From assembly GCA_017547755.1 (NCBI GenBank), contig JAFYOX010000108.1:1-60191 (forward strand): a DNA stretch of 60,191 bases, in the 5' to 3' direction. This stretch comes from Clostridia bacterium. Its GTDB lineage: Bacteria; Bacillota; Clostridia; Oscillospirales; CAG-272. The position numbers were made by a program, and so were the translations under genes. Shown here one piece after another: positions 42,389 through 50,482 of the stretch (position 1 is its first letter; each line of letters starts with the position of its first letter). The notes beneath the pieces were generated by a model, which was not told the origin of the DNA, searched no databases, and saw only the letters and a list, made by a program, of their open reading frames with translations.

Positions 42389-43012
42389 TTACTTCGCGGG
42401 GGTTAAGAGGGTGATGCGGGTATGACCGTAGAGAACGGTTTTCAGCATTTCGTACTTTGCGGCGAGTTCTTCACGGCCGCCGAAGACGTCACGGAGAACG
42501 AGTTCCGCAGAGATGTCTTCATCCTTGCGCTGACGGGAGTTCTTGACGGGGATGTCGCATTCGGTCTCGCAGATGATGTAGGAACCGTCCGCATAGAGGT
42601 CTGCCTTGTGCAGGGCTTCGAGCGCTGCCGGAAGAAGATCGGAGGCATACGGCGGGTCAAGGAAAACGATGTCGTACTTTTCGCGTCCGGCTGCACCGCG
42701 GATGAAGGAGGAATAGTCGGCTGCGGAGATACGGCACTTGTCGAACAGGTGGGTCTTCTTCGCGTTTTCCATGATGATGTTCACGGCGTCGCGGGACTGG
42801 TCGATGATGGTCGCGCGTGCGGCACCGCGGGAGAGTGCTTCAATGGCAAGCTGACCGCTGCCGCCGAACAGGTCGAGGACGGCACGTCCTTCGATGTCGA
42901 ACTGGATCATGGAGAAGAGGGCTTCTTTGACGCGGTCGGTGGTGGGTCTGGTGGTTTCGCCTTCGAGGGTCGCCAGCTTTGTACCGCGCGCGGTTCCGGT
43001 GATAACTCTCAT
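42389..43012 (-). CDS. rsmD: 16S rRNA (guanine(966)-N(2))-methyltransferase
   Basis: The 207-residue enzyme methylates G966 of 16S rRNA. Visible motifs are MRVITGTARG at the N terminus, RPTTDRVKEALF, the SAM site LDLFGGSGQLAIEA and the catalytic FLDPPYA. ATG 43012 begins the conserved MRVITG motif; the ATG at 43045 adds 11 residues derived from the hairpin and is rejected. No Shine-Dalgarno sequence is next to the start. Instead a hairpin (43026-43059) preceded by GAAAGGGG lies there. It follows uvrC in the same direction with 113 bases between. Confidence 0.95.
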   Translation of the reverse strand: MRVITGTARGTKLATLEGETTRPTTDRVKEALFSMIQFDIEGRAVLDLFGGSGQLAIEALSRGAARATIIDQSRDAVNIIMENAKKTHLFDKCRISAADYSSFIRGAAGREKYDIVFLDPPYASDLLPAALEALHKADLYADGSYIICETECDIPVKNSRQRKDEDISAELVLRDVFGGREELAAKYEMLKTVLYGHTRITLLTPAK

Positions 43013-43025
43013 GGTTTTGTGTTTC

Positions 43026-43078
43026 TCGGGGGAAACTTTTTGCAAAAAGTTTCCCCCGAACCCCTTTCAAAAAACTTT
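43026..43078 (-). promoter_or_regulatory. GAAAGGGG-hairpin leader of rsmD
   Basis: Minus strand: AAAGTTTTTTGAAAGGGG (43078-43061), one base, a 16-bp perfect stem (43059-43044 with 43041-43026, loop of two), 13 bases, then the start codon. The 18-base motif is identical to that before ileS. On the minus strand a U-run does not follow the stem, so it is not a normal terminator. Confidence 0.55.
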
Positions 43079-43125
43079 ATACTATATAATTGGATTGAGT
43101 TTGTGCAGATTTGGAGTGAGGGAAT

Positions 43126-45018
43126 TCAGTCGTTTTTCTTTGTGTTGAAATATTCGTACACCGCTTCCGCATCCTTCTGCGAGATGCCGCTGACTTCGGA
43201 AAGTTCCGCAACGGAGGCTTTTTTCAGATCGCTGAAGGATTTGAAATGCTCCGTCAGGGCTTTCGCTTTGGCGGGACCGATGCCTTTGATTTTTTCGAGT
43301 GAGGACGTTTTCAGCGTTTTCCGCTTGGCGCCCGTCATATGACCGACCGTGTAGCGGTGGACTTCCTCCTGGATGCCGTAGATCAGACGGAAGACGTCCG
43401 CGTGCCGGGCGATGTTCACTTCGCCGTCTGCGTCGGTGAGCGTGCGGGTTTTATGGTGTTCGTCCTTGACCATGCCGAAGACGGGGATCTCAAATCCCGT
43501 TTCCGCCATGAGTTCGCGGATGACCGAGACGTGTCCGCGGCCGCCGTCGAGAAGGATCAGGTCGGGGCAGGCTTCCATGGAGTCTCCTTCCACGCCGATG
43601 TGCGTCAGCCGGCGGGAGATGGCTTCGCGCATGGCGGCGTAGTCGTCCTGCGTGTCCTTCGATCGGATGCCGAAGGTGCGGTATTCGCTCTTTTTCAGCC
43701 GTCCGTCGATGGCCGTGACCATGCCGGCGGTGATGTGCTCGTCGCCGAGGTTCGAGATGTCGTACGCCTCGATGCGTTCCGGGACGACCTCCAGCTGCAG
43801 CAGGGACGCGAGACTGACCAGCGTGCGCTCGTCGTTCCGGTCGCGTTTTGCCGCATTTTCGGAGTGTTTTCCGGCGTCCTGCACCGCCATGTCGCAGAGA
43901 TACTTCGACGCGCCCTTTTTCGGCGTGCGGACAGTGACCTTGTGCTCCGCTTTTCCCGAGAGATACTCGGACAGCAGGAGACGGTCGTGCTCCGGAAGCT
44001 CGAACGACAGAAGGATTTCCGACGGAATGTATTCTCTGGACTGGTACAGTGCCATGATGAACGCGGACAGCGGCGAGTCTTCGTCGTCCGTCTGCGCGTC
44101 TGCGGAAATCCCGTCGATTTCGTCGCTGCCGAACAGGAAATGCTCCGTATCCGAAATATATCCGCTCCGGATGTAGAATACCGTCGCGCAGTCGCGGAAT
44201 TTCACGTTTTCGCCCTCGAACGAGGTCAGATGCAGACCGATCACGTCGCATTCCACGTCCGGGGAACCGACGGCTTTCTGTTTTTCGCCGAGCCTGCGCA
44301 TGGCTTCGATGGTGTCGCGGCAGCGTGCGGCTTCCTCAAATTCGAGTTCCTCCGCGGCGCGGTTCATTTTTTCCGTCAGTTCACGGATCACGTTCCGCGT
44401 ACCGCCGCGCAGGATGTCCGCGGCACGTTCGATCGCTTCACGGTACACGGCGTTGTCCACGCGTCCGGTGCAGACGCCCATGCAGCGCCCGATCTGGTAA
44501 TAAACGCACGGTCTGGAGGCACCGATGTCCTCGGGGAAGCGTTTTTTGCACATCGGGATGCCGAGCGAACGCTCGAGATGCGCGATCACGCTGAAGACGG
44601 TCTGCGTCGACGAATACGGACCGAAGTAGAGCGAGCCGTCCGGCACGCGCTTGCGTGCCATGGAAATGCGCGGCCACTCGGATTTCATGTCGATCCGGAT
44701 GTACGGATAGGCTTTCGCATCCTTCAGGCGGATGTTGTATTTCGGCGTGTACTGCTTGATGAGGCTGTTTTCGAGCGCAAGGGCTTCCATCTCCGTATTG
44801 CAGGTGATGAAGCGGAAATCATGGACGGACGACGCCATTTTGGTGGTCTTCGTGTCGTGTGCACCGTGGAAATACTGGGATACACGGTCGCGCAGGGATC
44901 GGGATTTCCCGACGTAGATGACCTGCCCGGCTTCGTTTTCCATGATGTATACCCCCGGAACCCGCGGCAGAGCGGCGGATTTGGAGCGGAGATGATCGAT
45001 ATTTTTTGATAATTCCAT
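43126..45018 (-). CDS. uvrC: UvrABC system protein C
   Basis: The 630-residue protein makes the two incisions in nucleotide excision repair. Domains in order are the GIY-YIG nuclease (GVYIMENEAGQVIYVGKS, about 24-41), a UVR helix pair (FEEAARCRDTI), the RNase H-like nuclease (EAYDISNLGDEHITAG) and the tandem helix-hairpin-helix (IKGIGPAKAKAL, VSGISQKDAEAVYEY). The length is normal. The ATG has no good ribosome site; repeat element C ends 10 bases upstream. Downstream on the same strand are rsmD and coaD. Confidence 0.97.
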   Translation of the reverse strand: MELSKNIDHLRSKSAALPRVPGVYIMENEAGQVIYVGKSRSLRDRVSQYFHGAHDTKTTKMASSVHDFRFITCNTEMEALALENSLIKQYTPKYNIRLKDAKAYPYIRIDMKSEWPRISMARKRVPDGSLYFGPYSSTQTVFSVIAHLERSLGIPMCKKRFPEDIGASRPCVYYQIGRCMGVCTGRVDNAVYREAIERAADILRGGTRNVIRELTEKMNRAAEELEFEEAARCRDTIEAMRRLGEKQKAVGSPDVECDVIGLHLTSFEGENVKFRDCATVFYIRSGYISDTEHFLFGSDEIDGISADAQTDDEDSPLSAFIMALYQSREYIPSEILLSFELPEHDRLLLSEYLSGKAEHKVTVRTPKKGASKYLCDMAVQDAGKHSENAAKRDRNDERTLVSLASLLQLEVVPERIEAYDISNLGDEHITAGMVTAIDGRLKKSEYRTFGIRSKDTQDDYAAMREAISRRLTHIGVEGDSMEACPDLILLDGGRGHVSVIRELMAETGFEIPVFGMVKDEHHKTRTLTDADGEVNIARHADVFRLIYGIQEEVHRYTVGHMTGAKRKTLKTSSLEKIKGIGPAKAKALTEHFKSFSDLKKASVAELSEVSGISQKDAEAVYEYFNTKKND

Positions 45019-45028
45019 AATAAAAGGC

Positions 45029-45132
45029 GAATGACTAATGGTGAATGGTGAATGACTGGGATGGAATTTTATGTCAGCGGACGAACATACCGTCTATTAT
45101 AGTCCTTAACTATTCACCATTAGTCATTAGTC
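45029..45132. repeat. Heptamer palindromic element C
   Basis: Left arm GAATGACTAATGG with TGGTGAA units, centre containing TTTATGTCAGCGGAC, right arm TATTCACCATTAGTCATTAG. It lies between uvrC and the HPr gene, 10 bases before the uvrC start. On the minus strand the arm junction contains TATAAT, which might serve as a -10 box. Confidence 0.75.
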
Positions 45133-45184
45133 AAAACAAATTGAGCGAAGGTGGATCACCCTCGCTCAGGTTTGTTCAGTTCAA

Positions 45185-45448
45185 TTATTCGGTAAAACCG
45201 GTGTCGATGAGGGTTGCGAGACCTTCGAGCGCATCTGCTTCGTCGTTGCCGTCAGCGATGAGGGTGATGGTCATGCCCTTAACGATGCCGAGGGAGAGAA
45301 CGCCGAGAAGGCTCTTTGCGTTTACTCTGCGGTCATCCTTTTCAACCCAGATGGAGCTCTTGAAGGAGTTTGCCTTCTGAATGAAGAAAGTAGCCGGTCT
45401 TGCGTGCAGACCTACGTTGTTCTTAATGGTTACGTCGCGTGAAATCAT
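45185..45448 (-). CDS. ptsH: Phosphocarrier protein HPr
   Basis: The 87-residue protein is HPr of the phosphotransferase system. NNVGLHARPATFF carries the active His that takes phosphate from enzyme I. NAKSLLGVLSLG carries the regulatory Ser phosphorylated by HPr kinase in Firmicutes for catabolite repression. Both sites present argues against Crh, which lacks the His. No enzyme I or PTS permease gene is adjacent. ATG 45448 follows TTAGGAGATAATAGT. It has its own promoter with a leader of about 130 bases. Confidence 0.93.
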   Translation of the reverse strand: MISRDVTIKNNVGLHARPATFFIQKANSFKSSIWVEKDDRRVNAKSLLGVLSLGIVKGMTITLIADGNDEADALEGLATLIDTGFTE

Positions 45449-45585
45449 ACTATTATCTCCTAAAATTTCATTAATTAATGTAGATAATATGAGGCACAAT
45501 CCCACGCCGAAGTTTCGCAGACAAGGATGTCTGTATCGTCATGGAAGCCACTTTTACAAATGGCTACACCTCTGAATCTGTCTAT

Positions 45586-45614
45586 ATTATAACAAATTTC
45601 CGTAGTTAAATCAA
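45586..45614 (-). promoter_or_regulatory. Promoter of the HPr gene
   Basis: Minus strand: TTGATT (45614-45609), a 17-base spacer and TATAAT (45591-45586). The leader down to 45449 contains a small hairpin (CAGACA/TGTCTG) near 45520. Confidence 0.7.
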
Positions 45615-45742
45615 TAGTTTTGCCCTATTTTTTAATCGGCAAAGTCCACAACTTGAAACAGAAAAACGGACGAAATTTAGCGAAAAATTTACGGACGCGT
45701 AAAAAAACAAATAAATTTTCAAGAAAAATCCAAGCAATACAT

Positions 45743-45933
45743 CCCGCTGTGGCGAGTGGAGTCTAAAAGTCTCCGCAAGGTCGCGGGCGGTCTTCTTATA
45801 GTTTAGAGCAATTATATTTGATGCACCGGTGGAGTTACTGCGTAACTCCGCAGAAACTATATTTGTCTCAATCGTTTGAAAAGGTTTTTAGGAGAGGTTC
45901 GGGGAACCCTTTTTCCTTAAAAAAGGGTTCCCC
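45743..45933. other. Gene-free stretch with three hairpins
   Basis: Between the HPr promoter and the end of ileS there is no gene. Hairpins are seen at 45743-45787 (CCCGC/GCGGG with an inner stem), 45831-45849 (GGAGTTAC/GTAACTCC) and 45901-45933 (GGGGAACCCTTTTT and its inverse). The last is preceded by AAAGGTTTTTAGGAGAGG, so it looks like a plus-strand copy of the leader seen before rsmD and ileS, without a start codon after it. It probably also helps end ileS transcription. Bases 45620-45742 are AT-rich with nothing recognisable. Confidence 0.5.
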
Positions 45934-45940
45934 GAGTAAC

Positions 45941-48900
45941 TTAAATCTTCTTGACAGTAACAGTGACCTTTTCGCCGTTGACGTCCCAGTCCTTGGTGAA
46001 GCCGTCGATGGCTTCGAAGACGAGGGAGTCGCAGAGGACGGTCTTGCAGAGTTCGTCGGAGTCGGCGCGGAGGATCGCTTCGATCTTTGCGCTGCCGGTG
46101 ACGGAAACTGCGATGTGGTCGGTAACGACGAAGTCCGCTTCCTTACGCATGGTCTGAACCTTGGAGATCACTTCGCGGACGAAGCCTTCGGTGATGAGTT
46201 CTTCGGTCAGGTTGGTGTCGAGAGCGACGGCGATGCCATTGTCCGCAAGGCTGAAGTAGCCTTCCTTCTGCTTCACGTCGATGAGGAGGTCGTCCTTGGT
46301 CAGTTCAACGGCCGCACCGTCGAAGTCGAGGCGGAGTGCGCCGGTGGAATCAAGTTCCGCCATTGCCTTGTTGCCGTCGAAATTGTCGTCCTGGAGGGTT
46401 CCGCGGATCTTGCCGAGGAGCTTGCCGTACTTCGGACCGACGGTCTTGAGGTTCGGCTTGAAGGAGTAAGAGGAAAGTGCGCTCATGTCGTCGGTGAAGA
46501 CAACTTCCTTGACGTTCAGTTCGTCGCGGATGATGTCGGTGAAGATGCCGTCCACGGTGATTTCGGACTTCACGTACATCGCTGCGAGAGGCTGACGGTT
46601 CTTGGTGTTCGCACCGTTTCTTGCCGCACGGCCGAGTACAACGATGTCAACAACGGTCTTCATGTTCGCTTCGAGTGCCTTGTCGATCATGGTTTCGTCC
46701 GCTTCCGGATAGCTGCAGAGGTGTACGGATACGGGCGCTTCCCTGTCAACGGAGCCGACGAGGTTGCGGTAGATGTCGTCCGCCATGAACGGGATGTGCG
46801 GAGCCGCTGCCTTCACAAGGGTAACAAGGCAGGTGTAGAGGGTCATGTATGCCGCGATCTTGTCGTCGGTCATTTCGGTGCCCCAGTAACGTTCACGGGA
46901 ACGGCGGACGTACCAGTTGGAAAGTTCGTCCACGAATTCGTAGAGAGCCTTTGCGGATTCGGGGATACGGTAGTTTGCAAGGTGATTGTCCACGGTCTTC
47001 ACGGTGGTGTTCATCACGGAGAGGATGTACTTGTCCATGACGGTGAGAGCGCAGTCCTTCAGTGCGTACTTCGTGGGATCGAATTCGTCGATGTCCGCGT
47101 AGAGTACGTAGAACGCGTAGGTGTTCCAGAGGGTGCTGAGGAACTTTCTCTGCGCTTCGGTAACGGCCTTGCCGGAGAAGCGGGACGGGAGCCACGGTGC
47201 GGAGTTGGTGTAGAAGTACCAGCGGATCGCGTCGGCACCGTAGGTGTTCAGTGCGTCGAACGGGTCAACGGCGTTGCCCTTGGACTTACTCATCTTCTGA
47301 CCGTTTTCGTCCTGTACGTGACCGAGAACGATGACGTTCTTGTAGGGAGAGCAGTCGAAGAGAAGCGTGGAGATCGCCATGAGGGAGTAGAACCAGCCTC
47401 TGGTCTGGTCGACCGCTTCGGAGATGAAGTCAGCCGGGAACTGAGCCTTGAAGAGGTCTTCGTTTTCGAAAGGATAGTGATGCTGTGCGAACGGCATGGA
47501 GCCGGAGTCGAACCAGCAGTCGATAACTTCGGGTACACGGTGCATTTCGCCGCCGCATTCCGGACACTTGAGAGTTACTGCGTCAATGTAGGGACGGTGG
47601 AGTTCGATGTCTTCCGGGCAGTTGTCGGACATGGACTTGAGTTCCGCGATGGAGCCGATGGAGTGGCGGTGACCGCAGGAGCATTCCCAGATGTTGAGAG
47701 GAGTACCCCAGTAGCGGTTACGGGAGATCGCCCAGTCCTGAACGTTTTCGAGCCAGTCGCCGAAGCGTCCCTTACCGATGGATTCGGGGATCCAGTTGAC
47801 GGTGTTGTTGTTGCGTACGAGATTTTCGCGCACGTCGGTCATCTTGATGTACCAGGATTCGCGTGCGTAGTAGATCAGGGGAGTATCGCATCTCCAGCAG
47901 TGCGGGTATTCGTGTTCGAACTTCGGCGCGTCGAAGAGCTTGCCTTCCTTGTCGAGGTCGACGAGGACCATCGGGTCAGCCTTCTTGACGAAGGTGCCTG
48001 CGTAGGGAGTTTCGGCGGTCATGTTGCCGGCGCCGTCAACGAACTGAACGAACGGGAGGTCGTACTTGCGGCCGACCTTGGCGTCGTCTTCACCGAATGC
48101 GGGAGCGATGTGAACGATACCGGTACCGTCGCTCATGGTGACGTAGTTGTCGCAGGTCACGAAGTGCGCCTTCTTCTTCTGACGTTCGGCAGCTTCGCCG
48201 GCACAGGAGAAGAGGGGTTCGTATGCCTTGTGTTCAAGGTCGGTACCCTTGTATTCTTCGAGGATGGTGTATGCGGGAGCGTCTTCGGTCTTGAGCTTGC
48301 CGAGAACGTTGTCAAGCAGGGCCTTTGCCATGTAGTAGGTGTAACCGTCAGCGGCAGCGACCTTGCAGTAGGTTTCTTCGGGGTTCACGCAGAGCGCGAG
48401 GTTGGACGGGAGAGTCCACGGAGTCGTGGTCCATGCGAGGAAGTATGCGTCTTCACCGACGACCTTGAAGCGGACAACGGCGGAGCGTTCCTTGACGGTC
48501 TTGTAGCCCTGGGCAACTTCCTGTGCGGAGAGCGGAGTACCGCAGCGCGGGCAGTAGGGAACGATCTTGAAGCCCTTGTAGAGGAGACCCTTGTTCCAGA
48601 TTTCCTTCAGTGCCCACCATTCGGATTCGATGAAGTTGTTGTCGTAGGTAACGTAGGGATTGTCCATGTCCGCCCAGAAGCCGACGGTGCCGGAGAAGTC
48701 TTCCCACATGCCCTTGTACTTCCATACGGATTCCTTGCATTCCTTGATGAACGGTTCGAGACCGTACTGTTCGATCTGTTCCTTGCCGTCGAGACCGAGC
48801 TTCTTTTCGACTTCGATTTCTACGGGGAGACCGTGGGTGTCCCAGCCGGCCTTACGCGGAACGTCCATGCCCTTCATCCAGTGGTAGCGCGGGATCATGT

Positions 48901-49096
48901 CCTTGATAACACGGGTGAGAACGTGACCGATGTGCGGCTTGCCGTTTGCGGTCGGAGGACCGTCGTAGAAGGTGTAGCCCGGGCGGCCTTCGCTCTGGGA
49001 AAGCTGCTGTTCAAAGATCTTGTTTTCGTTCCAGAACTTCAGAACTTCGCGTTCGCGTTCGACAAAGTTCAGGCTGGTATTGACTTTGTTGTACAT
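45941..49096 (-). CDS. ileS: Isoleucyl-tRNA synthetase
   Basis: The 1051-residue class I synthetase charges tRNA-Ile. It shows the HIGH motif (PHIGHV), the KMSKS motif (QKMSKSKGNAVDPF), the CP1 editing domain, the anticodon-binding domain and zinc-type Cys pairs (CPRCG, CSCGH, CPECGG). The length and sequence resemble the longer, eukaryote-like IleS type that tends to resist mupirocin; that resistance is an inference. I chose ATG 49096 because the aligned N terminus (VNTSLNFVEREREVLKFWNE) begins there. The frame continues upstream only through the T-box leader. There is no Shine-Dalgarno sequence at the start. Strong codon bias indicates high expression and causes a long antisense frame. Confidence 0.97.
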   Translation of the reverse strand: MYNKVNTSLNFVEREREVLKFWNENKIFEQQLSQSEGRPGYTFYDGPPTANGKPHIGHVLTRVIKDMIPRYHWMKGMDVPRKAGWDTHGLPVEIEVEKKLGLDGKEQIEQYGLEPFIKECKESVWKYKGMWEDFSGTVGFWADMDNPYVTYDNNFIESEWWALKEIWNKGLLYKGFKIVPYCPRCGTPLSAQEVAQGYKTVKERSAVVRFKVVGEDAYFLAWTTTPWTLPSNLALCVNPEETYCKVAAADGYTYYMAKALLDNVLGKLKTEDAPAYTILEEYKGTDLEHKAYEPLFSCAGEAAERQKKKAHFVTCDNYVTMSDGTGIVHIAPAFGEDDAKVGRKYDLPFVQFVDGAGNMTAETPYAGTFVKKADPMVLVDLDKEGKLFDAPKFEHEYPHCWRCDTPLIYYARESWYIKMTDVRENLVRNNNTVNWIPESIGKGRFGDWLENVQDWAISRNRYWGTPLNIWECSCGHRHSIGSIAELKSMSDNCPEDIELHRPYIDAVTLKCPECGGEMHRVPEVIDCWFDSGSMPFAQHHYPFENEDLFKAQFPADFISEAVDQTRGWFYSLMAISTLLFDCSPYKNVIVLGHVQDENGQKMSKSKGNAVDPFDALNTYGADAIRWYFYTNSAPWLPSRFSGKAVTEAQRKFLSTLWNTYAFYVLYADIDEFDPTKYALKDCALTVMDKYILSVMNTTVKTVDNHLANYRIPESAKALYEFVDELSNWYVRRSRERYWGTEMTDDKIAAYMTLYTCLVTLVKAAAPHIPFMADDIYRNLVGSVDREAPVSVHLCSYPEADETMIDKALEANMKTVVDIVVLGRAARNGANTKNRQPLAAMYVKSEITVDGIFTDIIRDELNVKEVVFTDDMSALSSYSFKPNLKTVGPKYGKLLGKIRGTLQDDNFDGNKAMAELDSTGALRLDFDGAAVELTKDDLLIDVKQKEGYFSLADNGIAVALDTNLTEELITEGFVREVISKVQTMRKEADFVVTDHIAVSVTGSAKIEAILRADSDELCKTVLCDSLVFEAIDGFTKDWDVNGEKVTVTVKKI

Positions 49097-49111
49097 GATG
49101 TGATTTTTTTC

Positions 49112-49164
49112 TTGGGAGAAACCCGGTGATGGAAATTTCTCCCAAACCCCTTTCAAAAAACTTT
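49112..49164 (-). promoter_or_regulatory. GAAAGGGG-hairpin leader of ileS
   Basis: Minus strand: AAAGTTTTTTGAAAGGGG (49164-49147), one base, stem TTGGGAGAAA (49145-49136) / TTTCTCCCAA (49121-49112), then 15 bases to the start codon. It lies downstream of the T-box terminator. Confidence 0.55.
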
Positions 49165-49230
49165 GATAATGATAAGATGATTGGGTTGGGTGCGGATTGT
49201 TTGTATATGAAATTTGCGGAATGTGCGCAA

Positions 49231-49478
49231 AAAAACAAAAAAATCCCGGATATGTCCGGGACAGAAGGATTCTGTTATACCACTCGCACACATGATACGT
49301 CTCCGGGGTAACGGTCGGATTCCGGTACAGGCTACTTTCCGCTGTCCGAAGGGAAGAGGATTTTGCTGTACGGCTCGGGAAGGATTTTCTGCGGTCTTGT
49401 CGTACCGGCTTCCACCAATGCCGGCTCTCTGGAACGACGGGGAACTGCGTACTCTTTTCCGTCAATGCCTTTGGATTT
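49231..49478 (-). promoter_or_regulatory. T-box riboswitch (tRNA-Ile) controlling ileS
   Basis: On the minus strand, after the promoter, stem I begins near 49452 (GTACGC) and closes at 49373-49368 (CCGTAC). It includes AGAGAG and the distal loop GGTGGAA (49416-49410), and an ATC isoleucine codon at 49385-49383 at the expected specifier position on the 3' side. The antiterminator bulge TGGT (49282-49279), in GAGTGGTATAACAGA, can pair with the ACCA end of uncharged tRNA-Ile. A terminator, CCCGGA/TCCGGG (49260-49245) followed by seven T, ends the switch. Uncharged tRNA should allow read-through into ileS. Confidence 0.85.
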
Positions 49479-49507
49479 ATTATATCGTAGATTTTGGGTT
49501 TTGTCAA
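49479..49507 (-). promoter_or_regulatory. Promoter of ileS
   Basis: Minus strand: TTGACA (49507-49502), a 17-base spacer and TATAAT (49484-49479), directly before the T-box leader. Repeat element D starts 12 bases upstream. Confidence 0.85.
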
Positions 49508-49518
49508 GGGCTAAATTT

Positions 49519-49618
49519 GACTAAGGACTAATGGTTAAGGGTGAATGACTATAACAAATCGTCCGTCAGCCGGAGAATGTGAAGTTTAACATAGTCATTC
49601 ACCCTTAGTTCTTAGTTA
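49519..49618. repeat. Heptamer palindromic element D
   Basis: Left arm GACTAAGGACTAATGG with GTGAATG, centre CGTCCGTCAGCCGGAG with GTGAAGTTTAAC, right arm AGTCATTCACCCTTAG. The centre is the reverse complement of that in element E. It occupies the space between the divergent ileS and alpha/beta hydrolase promoters. Confidence 0.8.
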
Positions 49619-49635
49619 TTAACCTCAAATATGTC

Positions 49636-49664
49636 TTGACATATTTGAAAGAAACTGTTATACT
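49636..49664 (+). promoter_or_regulatory. Promoter of the alpha/beta hydrolase-TIR genes
   Basis: TTGACA (49636-49641), a 17-base spacer and TATACT (49659-49664). Confidence 0.8.
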
Positions 49665-49705
49665 ATGCACAGAAAATATTAAATTTCCCGGCGGAGGTTG
49701 TAATA

Positions 49706-50455
49706 ATGTATACCTATTCCGAATTCTGCGGATTCAAGCGTGCGGACTTTAAATTCGAAGACCGCGACGCCCTCATCGTTTTCCCGGAAAAGCCCGAACC
49801 TCAGGGACGGTGGATGATGAAAATGGAATATTTCGGTGCGTTTCCGGCTCTGGAAGCGGAACTTCTGCGGCGCGGATGGCATCTCTGCTGGCTCCGCAAC
49901 GTCAACCGCTGGGGAACCGATATCGATTCCGACGCAAAGGCACGCTTTGCGGACTTCATCGCGGACGAATTCGGGCTGGAACGGAAGTTCACCTGCGTCG
50001 GCATGAGCTGCGGCGGCATCTGCTCGGTCAATTTTGCGGCACGGCACCCGGATTATACCGCGCTTCTGTACCTCGACGCGCCGGTGATGAACCTGCTGTC
50101 CTGCCCGATGGGCTTCGGCGTGGGCAACGCTCTCGGCGAAAACGGCAGTGGCTGGCAGGAGATCGTGGACGCATACGGCTTTGATCTGCCGACCCTTCTG
50201 ACGTGGAGAGAACACCCGATCGACAAGATCCCGATCCTCGCGGAGCATAAGATCCCGGTCGCGCTCGTCTACGGCGACTCCGACCCGGTGGTACCGTACG
50301 TCGAAAACGGAATTGTTCTGGAAAAATATTATAAGGAACACGGTCTGCCGCTCTTCTGCGAAGGCAAGGTCGGATGCGGACACCATCCGCACGGTCTGGA
50401 AGATAATACCAAACTTGCGGATTTTATCGAACAGTGGACGAAGGCGCAGCACTGA
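49706..50455 (+). CDS. Alpha/beta hydrolase, family unassigned
   Basis: The 249-residue protein has the nucleophile elbow VGMSCGGIC (Ser in GxSxG), the acid in VYGDSDPVVPY and the His in GCGHHPHG, so the triad is complete. The fold is minimal, without a lid insertion. There is no signal peptide. CGGCGGAGG precedes the ATG and a consensus promoter lies 41 bases upstream. The next gene, encoding a TIR protein, starts 27 bases after the stop and has no promoter of its own that I can see, so the two may be co-transcribed. Substrate unknown. Confidence 0.72.
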   Translation: MYTYSEFCGFKRADFKFEDRDALIVFPEKPEPQGRWMMKMEYFGAFPALEAELLRRGWHLCWLRNVNRWGTDIDSDAKARFADFIADEFGLERKFTCVGMSCGGICSVNFAARHPDYTALLYLDAPVMNLLSCPMGFGVGNALGENGSGWQEIVDAYGFDLPTLLTWREHPIDKIPILAEHKIPVALVYGDSDPVVPYVENGIVLEKYYKEHGLPLFCEGKVGCGHHPHGLEDNTKLADFIEQWTKAQH

Positions 50456-50482
50456 CGGCGGAAAAAAGGAGTATGGGATTGT

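Noticed and set aside
45185-45448. Crh, the HPr-like regulator
   Set aside because: The phosphate-accepting His in GLHARPA is present, which Crh lacks.
45818-49129. An open frame of 1103 codons on the plus strand, antisense to ileS
   Set aside because: Same cause: a highly biased sense gene. The frame starts in hairpin-rich DNA, has no ribosome site, and the sense protein is certain.
49097-49507. N-terminal extension of IleS by about 137 residues
   Set aside because: The frame is open, but the DNA is the promoter, T-box switch, terminator and hairpin leader, and the known IleS N terminus begins at 49096.
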